64,000 bases of DNA from Planctomycetales bacterium 10988 (GCA_009664345.1 CP043547.1:6585481-6649480); one strand, 5' to 3'; shown: positions 9,484 through 18,394, numbered from the stretch's first letter. Numbers and translations are program-made. The notes: a model not told the origin generated them from the letters alone.

Positions 9484-9894
9484 ATGGCTAAAAAGAAAGC
9501 CGCGACTAAAAAAGCTCCTGTAAAAAAGGCAGCTACCAAAAAGACAACCACCGCCACTCGCAAGAAGGCTACGGCTAAGAAGCCTTTGACGAAAACGCAA
9601 ATCATTGCCGCGATCGCTGAAAAAACCGAACTCAGCCGTCAAGATGTCAATGCGGTCTTCGACGCACTGCATGACGAAATCGTCAAGAGCTTGGCTCCTC
9701 GTGGGCCTGGCGAAATCACCATTCCCCCTGGGATCATCAAGGTTCGCAAGAAGAAGAAAAAAGCGACCCCTGCTGGCAAACGCATGAATCCCTTCACCAA
9801 AGAAATGATGACCGTGAAAGCCAAGCCTGCTTCCACGAAGCTTCAAGTTCGACCTTTGAAGAAACTCAAAGAGATTGTCGAACCTTCAAGCTAA
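9484..9894 (+). CDS. HU/IHF-family DNA-binding protein with lysine-rich histone-H1-like N-terminal tail
   Basis: A 136-residue nucleoid protein. Residues 1-37 are a tail of KKA/TKK/AKK repeats like those of histone H1 and of bacterial H1-like proteins. Residues 37-130 form an HU fold: 'LTKTQIIAAIAEKTELSRQDVNAVFDAL' dimerisation helices (given in pieces: LTKTQIIAAIAEKTELSRQD, then VNAVFDAL), then a beta arm rich in Lys and Arg (IKVRKKKKKA) and PFTKEMMTVKAKPAS. The ribosome site AAGGAA precedes the ATG at good spacing. HU proteins bend and compact DNA; extended tails of this kind are known from planctomycetes, which have unusually condensed nucleoids. The gene stands alone with an A+T-rich promoter region and its own terminator hairpin, consistent with high, separate expression. 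Confidence 0.93.
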   Translation: MAKKKAATKKAPVKKAATKKTTTATRKKATAKKPLTKTQIIAAIAEKTELSRQDVNAVFDALHDEIVKSLAPRGPGEITIPPGIIKVRKKKKKATPAGKRMNPFTKEMMTVKAKPASTKLQVRPLKKLKEIVEPSS

Positions 9895-10264
9895 CTCGTA
9901 TTTTCGCAATCCCCTTGGTTCTCCGTTTTTGGAGAACCAAGGCGCGAGAGCGACTCCTCCTATTACCCGCCACCTTCTGCCTCCCGGTCGAATCTACAAA
10001 GACCACTTTTTGCATTTCCCCCTCTAGTGGCATCTCTCTGTCAATTCGTGTCCGCTTGGAACCTTCTAACCTTCAGCGTTCCAGTTCGGTAGTCCCCCGC
10101 GCGATTCAATCTCTTATCTCATTGGTTCTGTTGGATTTCCATAAACTTTTCCCCAAAGAAGAGTAGGAAGTATTGGTTGGCCTGCTTTTTGCACAATTTC
10201 AAGCAATTCAGTAACGTTCACTAAATCTCAATTTGCCAACCATTGTTACGAGGATGAGGAGCTT
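9895..10264. other. Intergenic, 370 bases
   Basis: Apart from the HU terminator hairpin there is only a C+T-rich stretch and the presumed promoter of the ATP-grasp gene. An open frame across it has no ribosome site and no protein-like composition. Confidence 0.45.
9913..9942 (+). terminator. Hairpin terminator after HU
   Basis: CCTTGGTTCTCC (9913-9924) pairs perfectly with GGAGAACCAAGG (9931-9942) over a T-rich 6-base loop, 19 bases after the HU stop codon. No T-run follows on the plus strand, so efficiency is uncertain. Confidence 0.7.
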
Positions 10265-11638
10265 ATGATTCAGTCCTCTCCGAACTTAAAGGAACGACCC
10301 GCCGGTCGCGTGATTGTCACCCATGGGCGAAGTATCCAAACCTTGGCCGCCGCGCGGAGTCTCGGTCGCCGGGGTCTGGAAGTCATTGCGTGTGACGAAA
10401 CCCCGCTGACTTCGACTTCTTTTTCAAAATATGTCCAAGAAACGTTTCTGCATCCTCCTGTGGAACAAGATGCGGAGGCTTTTTTACAGGCACTGGAAAC
10501 GAATATTCGCAAGTTTGCACCTCCGGCGGATGTGCCGTATGTCCTCATGCCGATCCATCGCCATACGAAACTCATCGCGAAATATAAGGATCGATTTGAG
10601 CCGTACCTCAAAGTTGCGGCCCCTGATTTTGACAAGATTCAGAAGATTCACCCGAAAGACAATCTTGCCAAGACCGCCCGCGAGCTGGGCGTTTCGATTC
10701 CGCCGACTTGGCAGCCTCAGTCTAAGGAAGAAGTTGTGCAACTTGCCAAAGAGTTGCACTATCCGGTCTTCTTGAAGTTACCTGACTCGACGGGTGGCGT
10801 GGGCATCGAGAAGGCCAAGGACGCACAAGCCCTGCTCAAAGCCTATGACTTGATGGAGAAAAAATTTGATCTGAACTCCGGTCGTCGTCCGCTGGTTCAG
10901 CAAGGTGTTGGAGGGGAGGACTATTGTGTGACAGTGCTATTCAACAAGGGGCAATTGGTCAGCTCCATGACGTATTTGAATATCACGACCTTCCCTGGAG
11001 AGGGCGGTTTCGGAGTGGTACGCGAAACCGTCGAGGCCGATCATTTGGTTCATTTGACCGAAGAAATGCTCGGACCACTCGGTTGGCATGGCGTGGCGGA
11101 GATCGACTGGCGATGGGATGGCAAGAGTGAAGAGGCCCATCTGATTGAGATCAATCCCCGGTTCTGGGGCGGCCTTTTTCAATCGATCGAGTCCGGCATT
11201 GATTACCCTTGGCTCTTGTATGAACTCTTGGTCGAAGGAAAAGTGAAGGAAGTTGCTTCGCCGCAAATCGGTGTTCGTACCAAAGTCCCGCTGGTGAGCC
11301 TACTCGGGGCGATTGCCGATGTTTTCGATGACGAGAGTGCCTTCGAACGTTTAAAACGAACCGTGCAAGAAGGGGAGAAGTCCCGGCAAGAAACCAGCTT
11401 GTGGGATCGATTCCTGGAGCTTTCTCAAGAGCTGGGCACCCATCTCGATCCACTCGACCCGTTGAAGAAGCTGCATCGCTGGTATCAAGAGAATCGCGGA
11501 GCCCGAGCGGAACTCTTCTCCTCCGAAGACCCATTCGCCTGCTTGGGAATCCTTTATATCTTTGGCTCCCTCTTTCGTCATGGAAAGTTGCCGGAAGAGT
11601 TTCGCCGTTCCGGTGCGCGGCATCCCTCCGAACAATAA
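10265..11638 (+). CDS. ATP-grasp domain protein (carboxylate-amine/thiol ligase-like)
   Basis: A 457-residue cytoplasmic enzyme. Residues 15-110 form a pre-ATP-grasp Rossmann-like domain (RVIVTHGRSIQTLAAARSLG, then GLEVIACDE). Residues 120-330 are an ATP-grasp fold: phosphate-binding Lys in YPVFLKLPDSTGGVGIEKA, adenine-side segment RPLVQQGVGGEDYCVTVLF, and the metal-binding HLIEINPRFWGG, where Glu and Asn bind magnesium. Such enzymes activate a carboxylate as acyl-phosphate and join it to an amine or other nucleophile; carbamoyl-phosphate synthase large chain and PylC-like ligases are relatives. The ribosome site GAGGAG precedes the ATG. The stop is 21 bases before the C26 hydrolase gene, so the two are probably co-transcribed and may make and cut the same amide bond (inference). 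Confidence 0.9.
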   Translation: MIQSSPNLKERPAGRVIVTHGRSIQTLAAARSLGRRGLEVIACDETPLTSTSFSKYVQETFLHPPVEQDAEAFLQALETNIRKFAPPADVPYVLMPIHRHTKLIAKYKDRFEPYLKVAAPDFDKIQKIHPKDNLAKTARELGVSIPPTWQPQSKEEVVQLAKELHYPVFLKLPDSTGGVGIEKAKDAQALLKAYDLMEKKFDLNSGRRPLVQQGVGGEDYCVTVLFNKGQLVSSMTYLNITTFPGEGGFGVVRETVEADHLVHLTEEMLGPLGWHGVAEIDWRWDGKSEEAHLIEINPRFWGGLFQSIESGIDYPWLLYELLVEGKVKEVASPQIGVRTKVPLVSLLGAIADVFDDESAFERLKRTVQEGEKSRQETSLWDRFLELSQELGTHLDPLDPLKKLHRWYQENRGARAELFSSEDPFACLGILYIFGSLFRHGKLPEEFRRSGARHPSEQ

Positions 11639-11659
11639 TTGACTCTATTCGAGTGTGTC

Positions 11660-12469
11660 ATGTCTTCACAGAATGTTTCGGGTTCGTTAAAAGTCGAAGA
11701 ATCAACCCCGTCGGTAAGCCGGCACCGTCCCAAGATTCTTGTCTCTTTGGATCGCAATTGGATTCACCGATTCGGACTCACGCGGCTGACTTATTCGCGA
11801 TTGGTCCGCCGGGCAGGGGGCTATCCAGAGCGTTTGCATTATCAGGAGGCAAACGGCGATCCGGTGGCTTTTGCGAAGCGGTGGATTCCCCAAGTCGATG
11901 GCTTGTTGCTCAGCGGCGGCGGGGATGTCGATCCGAGACTGTATGGCTCTGACGGGACGGGGCTCAATGTCAATCAACAGCGAGATACGTTCGAGCTGAC
12001 TCTTCTCAAAGAAGCCCGCGATCGGGGACTGCCTATCTTTGGGATCTGCCGTGGTTGCCAGTTGCTGAATGTTGCTTACGGTGGGACGCTGCACACAATT
12101 CGCAGCCAGCCAACATTCCGGCGTTTTCACAATCGCCTCCGTAGTCATGCCGTGCAACTCGCTGAGGGAAGTCGCTTAGCGGAGGTGTTAGGTTCGACTT
12201 ATTTGGGTTTTATCCGAAGTGTTCATGGCCAAGCCGTTCATCGACTTGGTGAAGGTTTGCAAGTCGCCGCCCGGGCTGCCGACGGCATTATTGAAGCGAT
12301 CGAAAAAAAGAATTACAACGAAGCAACCTCCTGGGTGATGGGCGTGCAGTGGCATCCCGAACTGATGCCCTTTGAAAATCAAGAGCATCGCCTCATCAAC
12401 GAATTCATCCACCAAGCCCGCCTGGTGATGGATAAACGCCAAACGATTGTTCCTTCAATCCATTCGTGA
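11660..12469 (+). CDS. Gamma-glutamyl-gamma-aminobutyrate hydrolase family protein (peptidase C26)
   Basis: A 269-residue protein of the class I glutamine amidotransferase-like fold. It has GLLLSGGGDVDP (81-92), nucleophile Cys130 in FGICRGCQ, and the His232/Glu234 pair in VQWHPE, so the full catalytic triad is present. The family (PuuD-like) hydrolyses gamma-glutamyl amides. The ATG at 11660 is preferred to the upstream TTG at 11639, which lies directly against the ATP-grasp stop codon; the ribosome site is weak in either case, and translational coupling is likely. Co-occurrence with an ATP-grasp ligase suggests formation and breakdown of a small peptide or amide; the polyamine pathway genes that accompany PuuD elsewhere are absent here. 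Confidence 0.9.
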   Translation: MSSQNVSGSLKVEESTPSVSRHRPKILVSLDRNWIHRFGLTRLTYSRLVRRAGGYPERLHYQEANGDPVAFAKRWIPQVDGLLLSGGGDVDPRLYGSDGTGLNVNQQRDTFELTLLKEARDRGLPIFGICRGCQLLNVAYGGTLHTIRSQPTFRRFHNRLRSHAVQLAEGSRLAEVLGSTYLGFIRSVHGQAVHRLGEGLQVAARAADGIIEAIEKKNYNEATSWVMGVQWHPELMPFENQEHRLINEFIHQARLVMDKRQTIVPSIHS

Positions 12470-12899
12470 CGACTTCAAAAACTGGCGTTGACGGGAGTTG
12501 TAAGGTACGGCTATAACCCGCTTCTCCTAGGCCTCGGTCTATTTCATTTCTGAAAGCACATCTTTTTACCGATCACGACCTAGGACACTTCCGATCTGGG
12601 AAAGCCTTGTTGCGAAAACTTTGATGAAAATCTCTCGTTTTTGCTTTTTTTAATGGTTCCCCTTGAAGGAATGTCCGAAATATAGGCATAGTCGTCTCGA
12701 AAAGATCAATCACTCTGATCGTTGGTATCGATCGAAGTAGGCGTCTTGACGATCTCAAACTACCCGAAGTAAAGCGATCGAGACTACGGGGGTTCATCAT
12801 ATCGACTCTGGTCTTACGGGATTCGTGCCGTGCCGATGAGTGCATCGGGGCCGCTTCTGGAGACATATCCTGAATTATGGAAGATAGGGAGCAACGAGA
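12470..12899. other. Intergenic, 430 bases, no gene seen
   Basis: No ribosome-linked coding sequence was found. A minus-strand open frame across 12573-13184 overlaps the repeat lipoprotein gene and is its mirror. TTGACG at 12746-12751 could belong to a promoter for the next gene, but no good -10 was seen. Confidence 0.4.
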
Positions 12900-13811
12900 A
12901 TGCGAGTTTCGCCATCGTCGCTGGCCATCATGGCCTTGGCCCTCCTGACGACCCTCGGTTGTGCGGGATCGCCGAAGCCAGCCGGCTTTTCGAACGGGCT
13001 TACCTCTTGGTGGCCTTGGTCTAAAAACAATGACACTATGGTCGAAGTGGCCGATTCCAGCTCGGAATCGAGTTTGACACTGCCTTCGCAGATTGTCCAA
13101 CAACAAAGAACAGAAACCTCTTCGCCGACCGCTACGCCGGGCCAATCGGGTCCTGCCCAAGTCGCCTCGGTTCCGCAATATCAAATGCCATCAACGAGCA
13201 CCCAAGCGAGTGCCTCTACTCCTACGGCTTACGCTCAAGCTGGTCAATATACAACTCCGGCTGCTTATAGCTCGACGACACCGTCAACGACCGGATATCC
13301 TCAATCGACCGAACAAGCAAGCTACACCAGCCCGTCGAGCTATCCCTCGACCACGGGTAGCTATCCGCAAAGCACGACGGCTTCTCCTTATGGACCGCCT
13401 TCGACCAGTTCGCAAGGTCAAGGAACCGCCCAAGTTGCTGATAGCCGCTATGGGAACTATCCGACGACCACCACGAGTGCTCCTCCGACGACCAGCTACC
13501 CTTCGACCACTACCAGCCCTTATGGAACGCCATCGAGCAGCTATCCTTCCACCGGTGAAACGAAGGACCCCGCTCCTTCGTCCTATCGTCCGGCTGGAAC
13601 CAGCAGCGTCGTTCCTGGATACGGACAGCCGAACAGTTCTTCGACTTCCTCGTATCCTAGCACGGGCAGCTATCCATCCACCACCACGGGTTCGTATCCC
13701 TCGACCAGTTCTTATCCGACGACTGGATCGAGTAGCACAACCTCTGGTTACGGCTATCCTTCGACGGGATCGTATCCGTCTACCGGATCGTATCCCACAA
13801 CCGGACAGTAG
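12900..13811 (+). CDS. Exported Pro/Ser/Thr/Tyr-repeat protein, probable lipoprotein
   Basis: A 303-residue protein. Residues 1-21 are a signal peptide ending in a lipobox-like TTLGC, giving Cys21 as possible lipid anchor, although the -3 position is not the usual Leu. From about residue 90 the chain is low-complexity, built from short units close to SYPSTG, SYPSTT and SYPTTG, increasingly regular towards the C-terminus, where seven or more units follow one another. No folded domain is visible. The composition suits an extended, possibly glycosylated, cell-wall or surface linker. AGGGAGC precedes the ATG. A strong terminator lies 68 bases after the stop. The function is unknown; the repeat units vary in codon use, so the array is not a recent DNA duplication. 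Confidence 0.85.
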   Translation: MRVSPSSLAIMALALLTTLGCAGSPKPAGFSNGLTSWWPWSKNNDTMVEVADSSSESSLTLPSQIVQQQRTETSSPTATPGQSGPAQVASVPQYQMPSTSTQASASTPTAYAQAGQYTTPAAYSSTTPSTTGYPQSTEQASYTSPSSYPSTTGSYPQSTTASPYGPPSTSSQGQGTAQVADSRYGNYPTTTTSAPPTTSYPSTTTSPYGTPSSSYPSTGETKDPAPSSYRPAGTSSVVPGYGQPNSSSTSSYPSTGSYPSTTTGSYPSTSSYPTTGSSSTTSGYGYPSTGSYPSTGSYPTTGQ

Positions 13812-13878
13812 AATCGTTTGTATCCCTCTGGTCAGGCGAATCGAAAGTCGAAAACGAGAATACGGTTAAGTCGAAGTG

Positions 13879-13923
13879 AAAAAACCTGTCTCACCTCCTG
13901 GGTGCGGCAGGTTTTTTATTTTT
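13879..13923 (+). terminator. Rho-independent terminator
   Basis: AAAAAACCTG (13879-13888) pairs with CAGGTTTTTT (13908-13917), with a CACC/GGTG inner stem, followed by a T-rich run. It ends the transcript of the repeat protein. Confidence 0.88.
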
Positions 13924-14024
13924 GTATCCCGAGCACTTCCCTATTTTGACGGAGCCTTGGGCAGCCAGTATAGTCAGTGCCAAGCGAGATTCTTTCTTCA
14001 AATGCACACTAGATAGGGACTGTG

Positions 14025-15434
14025 ATGGCTTTTTCAAAGGGTTGGCTGGTCGGATGGTTCGGCATTATTTTAGTCGGTGGTATGTTGCTTCCGCCCGCTT
14101 GGTCGGCAGAGAAGGCAGCCATTCGGCCGAACTTTGTTTTTATCTTTGCGGATGACTTGGGCTATGGCGACCTTGCTTGCTATGGACACCCTTATGTGAA
14201 GACGCCGAATCTGGATCGGTTGGCTTCGCAAGGAACACGCTTCACTCAAGCTTATGTCACCGGGATGACTTGTTGTCCCAGCCGAACTGGATTGATGACG
14301 GGGAAGTATCCGGCGACCTATGCCAAATACATGTCCGATTTTGGTTTCGGAAATCGTACGACGGTCACCGAGTTACTGCATCAACATGGCTATTCGACCG
14401 GGCATTGTGGCAAGTGGCATATCGGCCCCAATGAAACGCCGGGAACTTATGGCATTGACGAAATCGCCGCCAAGCCAAATCAACCAAGTAATTCGAAGGA
14501 CCAAAGCCGGGATTCTTCACTCTTCCAAGCGGCAATTGAATTTCTAGAAGCGAACGCCGACAAGCCTTTTTATCTCAATGTTTGGGGGCATATCAGTCAT
14601 TTTCCGGTCAGCGGAGCCGAGGACTTTTTGCCGCTCTACGAAGATTTGGAGCTGAACGAGTCGGAATGCCCACCGGGTTTACAACTCAAGTTCGAGCAAT
14701 GCCGCAGCTTGCAGGGAGAGGCCGAAGCCTCTTTCAAAAATTATCTCAGTGAGGTTACTGCCCTGGATGCGGAGGTTGGCAGGTTATTAAAGAAGCTCGA
14801 TGAATTAGGTCTGAGCGAGAATACGATTGTCGTTTTCTCCAGCGATCATGGTCCCGCTCCGGTGGTCTTGGGGGTGAAGAAAGATTCCAAGAAAGACAAT
14901 CGCCGGCCGGAGCGAATCACCTTTGCCCGCAATATGCTCGGTTCACCGGGTCCGTTCCGTGGAGGCAAGCACACCTTCTTGGAAGGGGGCGTGAGGGTGC
15001 CGTTCATCATTCGCTGGCCCGATCACATTCCTGCGAATGTGGTCAATGAAAATTCGGTCATTTCCTTCATTGATTGGCTGCCTTCGATCTGCCAGTTGGC
15101 CGGCATTTCAAGTCTTCCCGACGACCTCGACCAGGATGGTGAAGACATTTCGGATATCTGGCTCGGAGCGGATCGTTCGCGAACACTACCACTTTTCTGG
15201 CGGACGAATGCGAACAATGCTTCTTCCGTGGTTCGATTTGGGAACTGGAAATATTTTGCTTCCAACCGCCGACGTGGAACGGTGGAACTCTACGATCTTT
15301 TGGCAGATCCAAGAGAAGAGAATAATCTGGCGGAAGTCGAGACGCGGATCGTCGAGCTATTGCAAGCCATGGTCGAAAAGTGGGAAGCGACTCTTCCAAA
15401 AGATTACGTGAAGGGGAAGAGTCGCGAAGATTGA
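14025..15434 (+). CDS. Sulfatase (arylsulfatase A family), exported
   Basis: A 469-residue protein with an N-terminal signal peptide (hydrophobic 8-27, cleavage near WSA). FADDLGYGD (41-49) supplies calcium-binding Asp residues. Cys83-Cys84-Pro-Ser-Arg87 is the CxPSR signature in which the first Cys is oxidised to formylglycine. GKWHIG and FSSDHGP are further metal and sulfate-binding elements. The enzyme should cleave sulfate esters from sulfated polysaccharide or other organic sulfates in the periplasm or outside. Planctomycetes typically carry many sulfatases. A GTG at 14022 is adjacent to the ATG at 14025; AGGG at about 14014 suits the ATG. A formylglycine-generating enzyme is needed but is not in this window. 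The gene is convergent with the phosphatase that follows. Confidence 0.95.
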   Translation: MAFSKGWLVGWFGIILVGGMLLPPAWSAEKAAIRPNFVFIFADDLGYGDLACYGHPYVKTPNLDRLASQGTRFTQAYVTGMTCCPSRTGLMTGKYPATYAKYMSDFGFGNRTTVTELLHQHGYSTGHCGKWHIGPNETPGTYGIDEIAAKPNQPSNSKDQSRDSSLFQAAIEFLEANADKPFYLNVWGHISHFPVSGAEDFLPLYEDLELNESECPPGLQLKFEQCRSLQGEAEASFKNYLSEVTALDAEVGRLLKKLDELGLSENTIVVFSSDHGPAPVVLGVKKDSKKDNRRPERITFARNMLGSPGPFRGGKHTFLEGGVRVPFIIRWPDHIPANVVNENSVISFIDWLPSICQLAGISSLPDDLDQDGEDISDIWLGADRSRTLPLFWRTNANNASSVVRFGNWKYFASNRRRGTVELYDLLADPREENNLAEVETRIVELLQAMVEKWEATLPKDYVKGKSRED

Positions 15435-15447
15435 GGGTGCCGCGTTC

Positions 15448-16749
15448 TTATTTGTTGCGGCGGATGGCAAGAATCGTCAGATCGTCCGGAGGGTTTTCTC
15501 CAACGAAGTGAGCTTCGACCTCCCGGCCGATCTTCTTCACTAGTTGATCGATGGGGGATTCGGCATGTTGGCCGATCATCTGTTGCAGGCGTTCGAGGCC
15601 GAACTGTTCTTCTCGCTCGTCCATTGCCTCGACAATGCCATCGGTGCAAAGAACGACTAAGTCCCCGCATTCAAGATAAATCGGCGGCCCTTGCGGATAT
15701 TCTGGTCGATCCAAAACTCCCAGGGGCATTCCGGTCGCATCGAGGGAACGGAATTGTTTTTCCGAAGCATCGTAATGAATGGCAGGGGAATGCCCAGCGT
15801 TGGCGAACTCGACGTTGTGTTTTTTCGGATCGAGTGCAGCGAGAACCATCGTAATAAAGCGGCCATCGCGAAGATCGTCGGCCATTGAATGCCCGAGCAG
15901 TCCCAGCAAGATTTCCGGGGCCGAATGATCCAGGAGCAAGGCACGCAGCCCCGCCCGGACCGAGGCCATAATCAAACTTGGGCCAAGTCCGTGACCGCTG
16001 ACATCCGCGATAATGAGAGCAGTCCGACTATCCGAAAGGCTAATGACATCACAGTAATCCCCGCCGACGGCTTCATTGGGAAACCACCACGTTGCGACTT
16101 CATAACCGGGGATCTCTGGAAGATGATTCGGCATGAAGCTCCGTTGAATCTCCCGAGCGACATTCAGAGACATCTCCATCGCACTTCGACGACGAACTTC
16201 ATAGATCAACCGAGCCCGGTGAAAGGCCACGGCTGCGTGTTGGGCAAATGCTTGAATCAAGGCTTCGTCATAAGCATCGAAGGGGCCGCCATGTTTGTTA
16301 AGCATCTCCAGCACGCCTAAGAGACGGCTCTCGTCCGGCGAGAGAATCGGAACGGCGAGAATGCTTTCGGTTTGAAAGCCGGTCTGATCATCGAACGTAC
16401 CGTTCCAACGGGAGTCATTGGCTGGATCGGTGATGTTGGCCAGCTTCCGGGTTCGAGCGACATGTCCGGTGATCCCTTGGGAAAGCTTGATCCGAATCTC
16501 TGGGATTTCCAAGGCATTGAAAGCCTTAGAGACGAGCTCTTTACTATCTTCTTCGTATTGAAAGACCGTGGCACGTTCGCAGCCGATTCCGCGGCACGCT
16601 TCGCGCGCAATGCTGGCTAAGATCTTTTCCAGATCGATTTCCCCAGCCAAATCGCGTGTCACTTCAACTAAGGTACTTAGCGAGATCAGTCGTCGCCGAA
16701 GTTCCTCAGGGGGGAGATCCTCACGTGCACTATCGATCAAAAATTCCAT
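15448..16749 (-). CDS. GAF domain / SpoIIE-type PP2C phosphatase (RsbU-like)
   Basis: A 433-residue cytoplasmic protein. Residues 20-190 are a GAF sensor domain (LVEVTRDLAGEIDLEKILAS, later SQGITGHVARTRK and SILAVPIL). Residues 205-430 are a SpoIIE/PP2C-type serine phosphatase with the metal-binding Asp residues in EAVGGDYCDVI, IIADVSGHGLG and CTDGIVEAMD. Such proteins dephosphorylate anti-sigma-factor antagonists of the SpoIIAA/RsbV type, or act on cyclic-nucleotide-linked switches. No antagonist or anti-sigma factor lies beside it, so its partner is elsewhere. The ATG at 16749 is chosen; an upstream in-frame TTG at 16785 has no better ribosome site. Confidence 0.93.
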   Translation of the reverse strand: MEFLIDSAREDLPPEELRRRLISLSTLVEVTRDLAGEIDLEKILASIAREACRGIGCERATVFQYEEDSKELVSKAFNALEIPEIRIKLSQGITGHVARTRKLANITDPANDSRWNGTFDDQTGFQTESILAVPILSPDESRLLGVLEMLNKHGGPFDAYDEALIQAFAQHAAVAFHRARLIYEVRRRSAMEMSLNVAREIQRSFMPNHLPEIPGYEVATWWFPNEAVGGDYCDVISLSDSRTALIIADVSGHGLGPSLIMASVRAGLRALLLDHSAPEILLGLLGHSMADDLRDGRFITMVLAALDPKKHNVEFANAGHSPAIHYDASEKQFRSLDATGMPLGVLDRPEYPQGPPIYLECGDLVVLCTDGIVEAMDEREEQFGLERLQQMIGQHAESPIDQLVKKIGREVEAHFVGENPPDDLTILAIRRNK

Positions 16750-17348
16750 AGCGATCAGTTTAGAGAGGTTTGTCCAAATTGACAATCCAAGAAATCGAGC
16801 TTTTTCATTTCAAACTCAACTGAAGAACCAAAACCTTCCCCAATCTCGGAAACTACGTAAGTTCCTTTCTTTCTTAATTCTATGTAATCCGAATGACCCG
16901 GATTAGTAAAACTTTCGGCAATTTTTATGACCGAAACAGTCGATGTTCAGAGTAAACGGGTTTTCCATGCCTTCGCGACTGCCGGGAACAGTCCGCCGCT
17001 GCCTGCGAAAAAGACTTGAGGAAAAATTCCTAGAAGTCACAAAATCTTTCCTTTTTCCTCCTTATTGAAACGGCTAGGAAAGAGAATCGCAAAAAAGAGG
17101 CACACCGCGGCCTTATTTTAGGAAAAGTGCGGGAAATAGTTTGCCTGCGCAAGAGTTACCGGCAATGTTTGCGTGGAAGAAGTGAAAAACGAAACGAGGC
17201 AGGTCCCTCCATGGAGTCCTTTTCATGGTACTGCCACTGATTTTGGTTTCTCTCGGGAAGAGAACGCTTCATACGAGACGGATCCGTGGGAATTGGCTAC
17301 CACGGACGGACCTTCGGGTCGCTTTCCGGTAAAAAAGGAGTTGGAACG
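16750..17348. other. Divergent intergenic region, about 600 bases
   Basis: This region holds the promoters of the phosphatase and of the Cys-rich protein. Bases 16920-17160 are purine-rich on the plus strand. No tRNA, regulatory RNA or protein gene could be supported; short open frames here lack ribosome sites. Confidence 0.4.
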
Positions 17349-18308
17349 ATGCGACATGTGACACTCGCCCTGCTTATGGTGCTCGGTATGAGCATCACCG
17401 CACAGGCACAATACTATGATGATTATGGGTCCGTAGAAGAGGAAGCACCTGCTTTCTACGGCGAATGGCCTTTGGGGATGTATCACCCTGACTATCCCCA
17501 GTTTTGTAAAACAAAATATGGTGGCGGAAAATGTTTGAATCCGCGTGGTAGCTGCGGCAAGATCGACTGCGGCGACTTCGCCAGCCACTGCGATGGCATT
17601 TCGACCTGCCGTAAATGCGGTATTCTGGGACGAATCTTCTTCTACGATTGCAAACGATTGGCCTACGGACAAAAAGGCGGATCGGGTTGCAACAACCTTC
17701 GTCCTCGTTGTGATGATTGCTTGAGTGGCTTGAACCTGCTCTCGCACAGTTGCGGGGGTTGCGGAAGCTGCAATACCTGCGGAGTCGATCACTGCGGATG
17801 TGGTTCAGTTGCTTGGGATGGTTGCTCGAGTTGCGAAAGCTATGGCTGCGATAGCTGTGGCGGTTGCAATTCCTGCTGCGATGATTTCCCCTTGATCGCT
17901 TGGTTCAAGCGTTGGCAAAATCGTCCGCTCGGTGGGTATGGTGCCATGACGGGTCCTTACCAATATCGCTATTGCTGCCACGGTTGGCGTGAAGGCCCCG
18001 TTCACTGGTACGGTTACACCTGCGGATGCTATGAATCGTACATCGTCGGTCATTACGATGATCGTGGTCCCCTGAACTTGGGAACCAATCATAAGGACGG
18101 TTATGTCAGCCACGCCCCCAGCTACATGGGTGCCAGCTATGCTCACATGCCGACCGATGCCGAGCAAGACGCCACTTCGATTTACGAAGAACGCGAAGAA
18201 GTCTCTCCTCCTCGTCCGAACGCTGCCCCTTCGGCTCCCCGCGTTCAAGACGATGAAGACCCCGCCCCGAGCTTCTTGCCGATGCTCCCCGGTGGACCGA
18301 CCAACTAG
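17349..18308 (+). CDS. Exported Cys/Gly/Tyr-rich protein
   Basis: A 319-residue protein beginning at the ATG at 17349, with AAAGGAG 9 bases upstream. Residues 1-21 are a signal peptide ending AQA. The mature protein is very rich in Cys, with many CxxC, CGC and SCxxC motifs between residues 50 and 180, interspersed with Gly and Ser. A Tyr/His/Trp-rich section follows (GPYQYRYCCHGWREGPVHWY) and a Pro/acidic tail. The pattern suggests a disulfide-cross-linked envelope protein. Planctomycete cell walls are reported to contain Cys-rich proteins; this fits but is not evidence that it is one of them. It is convergent with the M50-HlyD operon, and a shared terminator separates them. Confidence 0.85.
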   Translation: MRHVTLALLMVLGMSITAQAQYYDDYGSVEEEAPAFYGEWPLGMYHPDYPQFCKTKYGGGKCLNPRGSCGKIDCGDFASHCDGISTCRKCGILGRIFFYDCKRLAYGQKGGSGCNNLRPRCDDCLSGLNLLSHSCGGCGSCNTCGVDHCGCGSVAWDGCSSCESYGCDSCGGCNSCCDDFPLIAWFKRWQNRPLGGYGAMTGPYQYRYCCHGWREGPVHWYGYTCGCYESYIVGHYDDRGPLNLGTNHKDGYVSHAPSYMGASYAHMPTDAEQDATSIYEEREEVSPPRPNAAPSAPRVQDDEDPAPSFLPMLPGGPTN

Positions 18309-18358
18309 GTCATCGAAATCGAGACAACGTGAACTCGCTTCACGGTCGGGATAAAAAG

Positions 18359-18394
18359 AAAGCCGCCTGTTTCCTTCGGGATGCAGGCGGCTTT
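18359..18394. terminator. Bidirectional rho-independent terminator
   Basis: AAAGCCGCCTG (18359-18369) and CAGGCGGCTTT (18384-18394) form an 11-bp stem with a 14-base loop and a T-run on both sides, between convergent genes. Confidence 0.85.

Noticed and set aside
12573..13184. Minus-strand open frame of 203 codons
   Set aside because: It mirrors the start of the repeat lipoprotein and the upstream noncoding DNA; Arg-rich, no ribosome site.
13640..13810. Short near-repeats resembling a repeat array or CRISPR
   Set aside because: The units are in frame, encode SYPSTG-type peptides and have no spacers of constant size.
13093..13869. Plus-strand, Arg-rich open frame of 258 codons
   Set aside because: An out-of-frame reading of the Ser/Thr/Pro/Tyr repeats of the lipoprotein gene.
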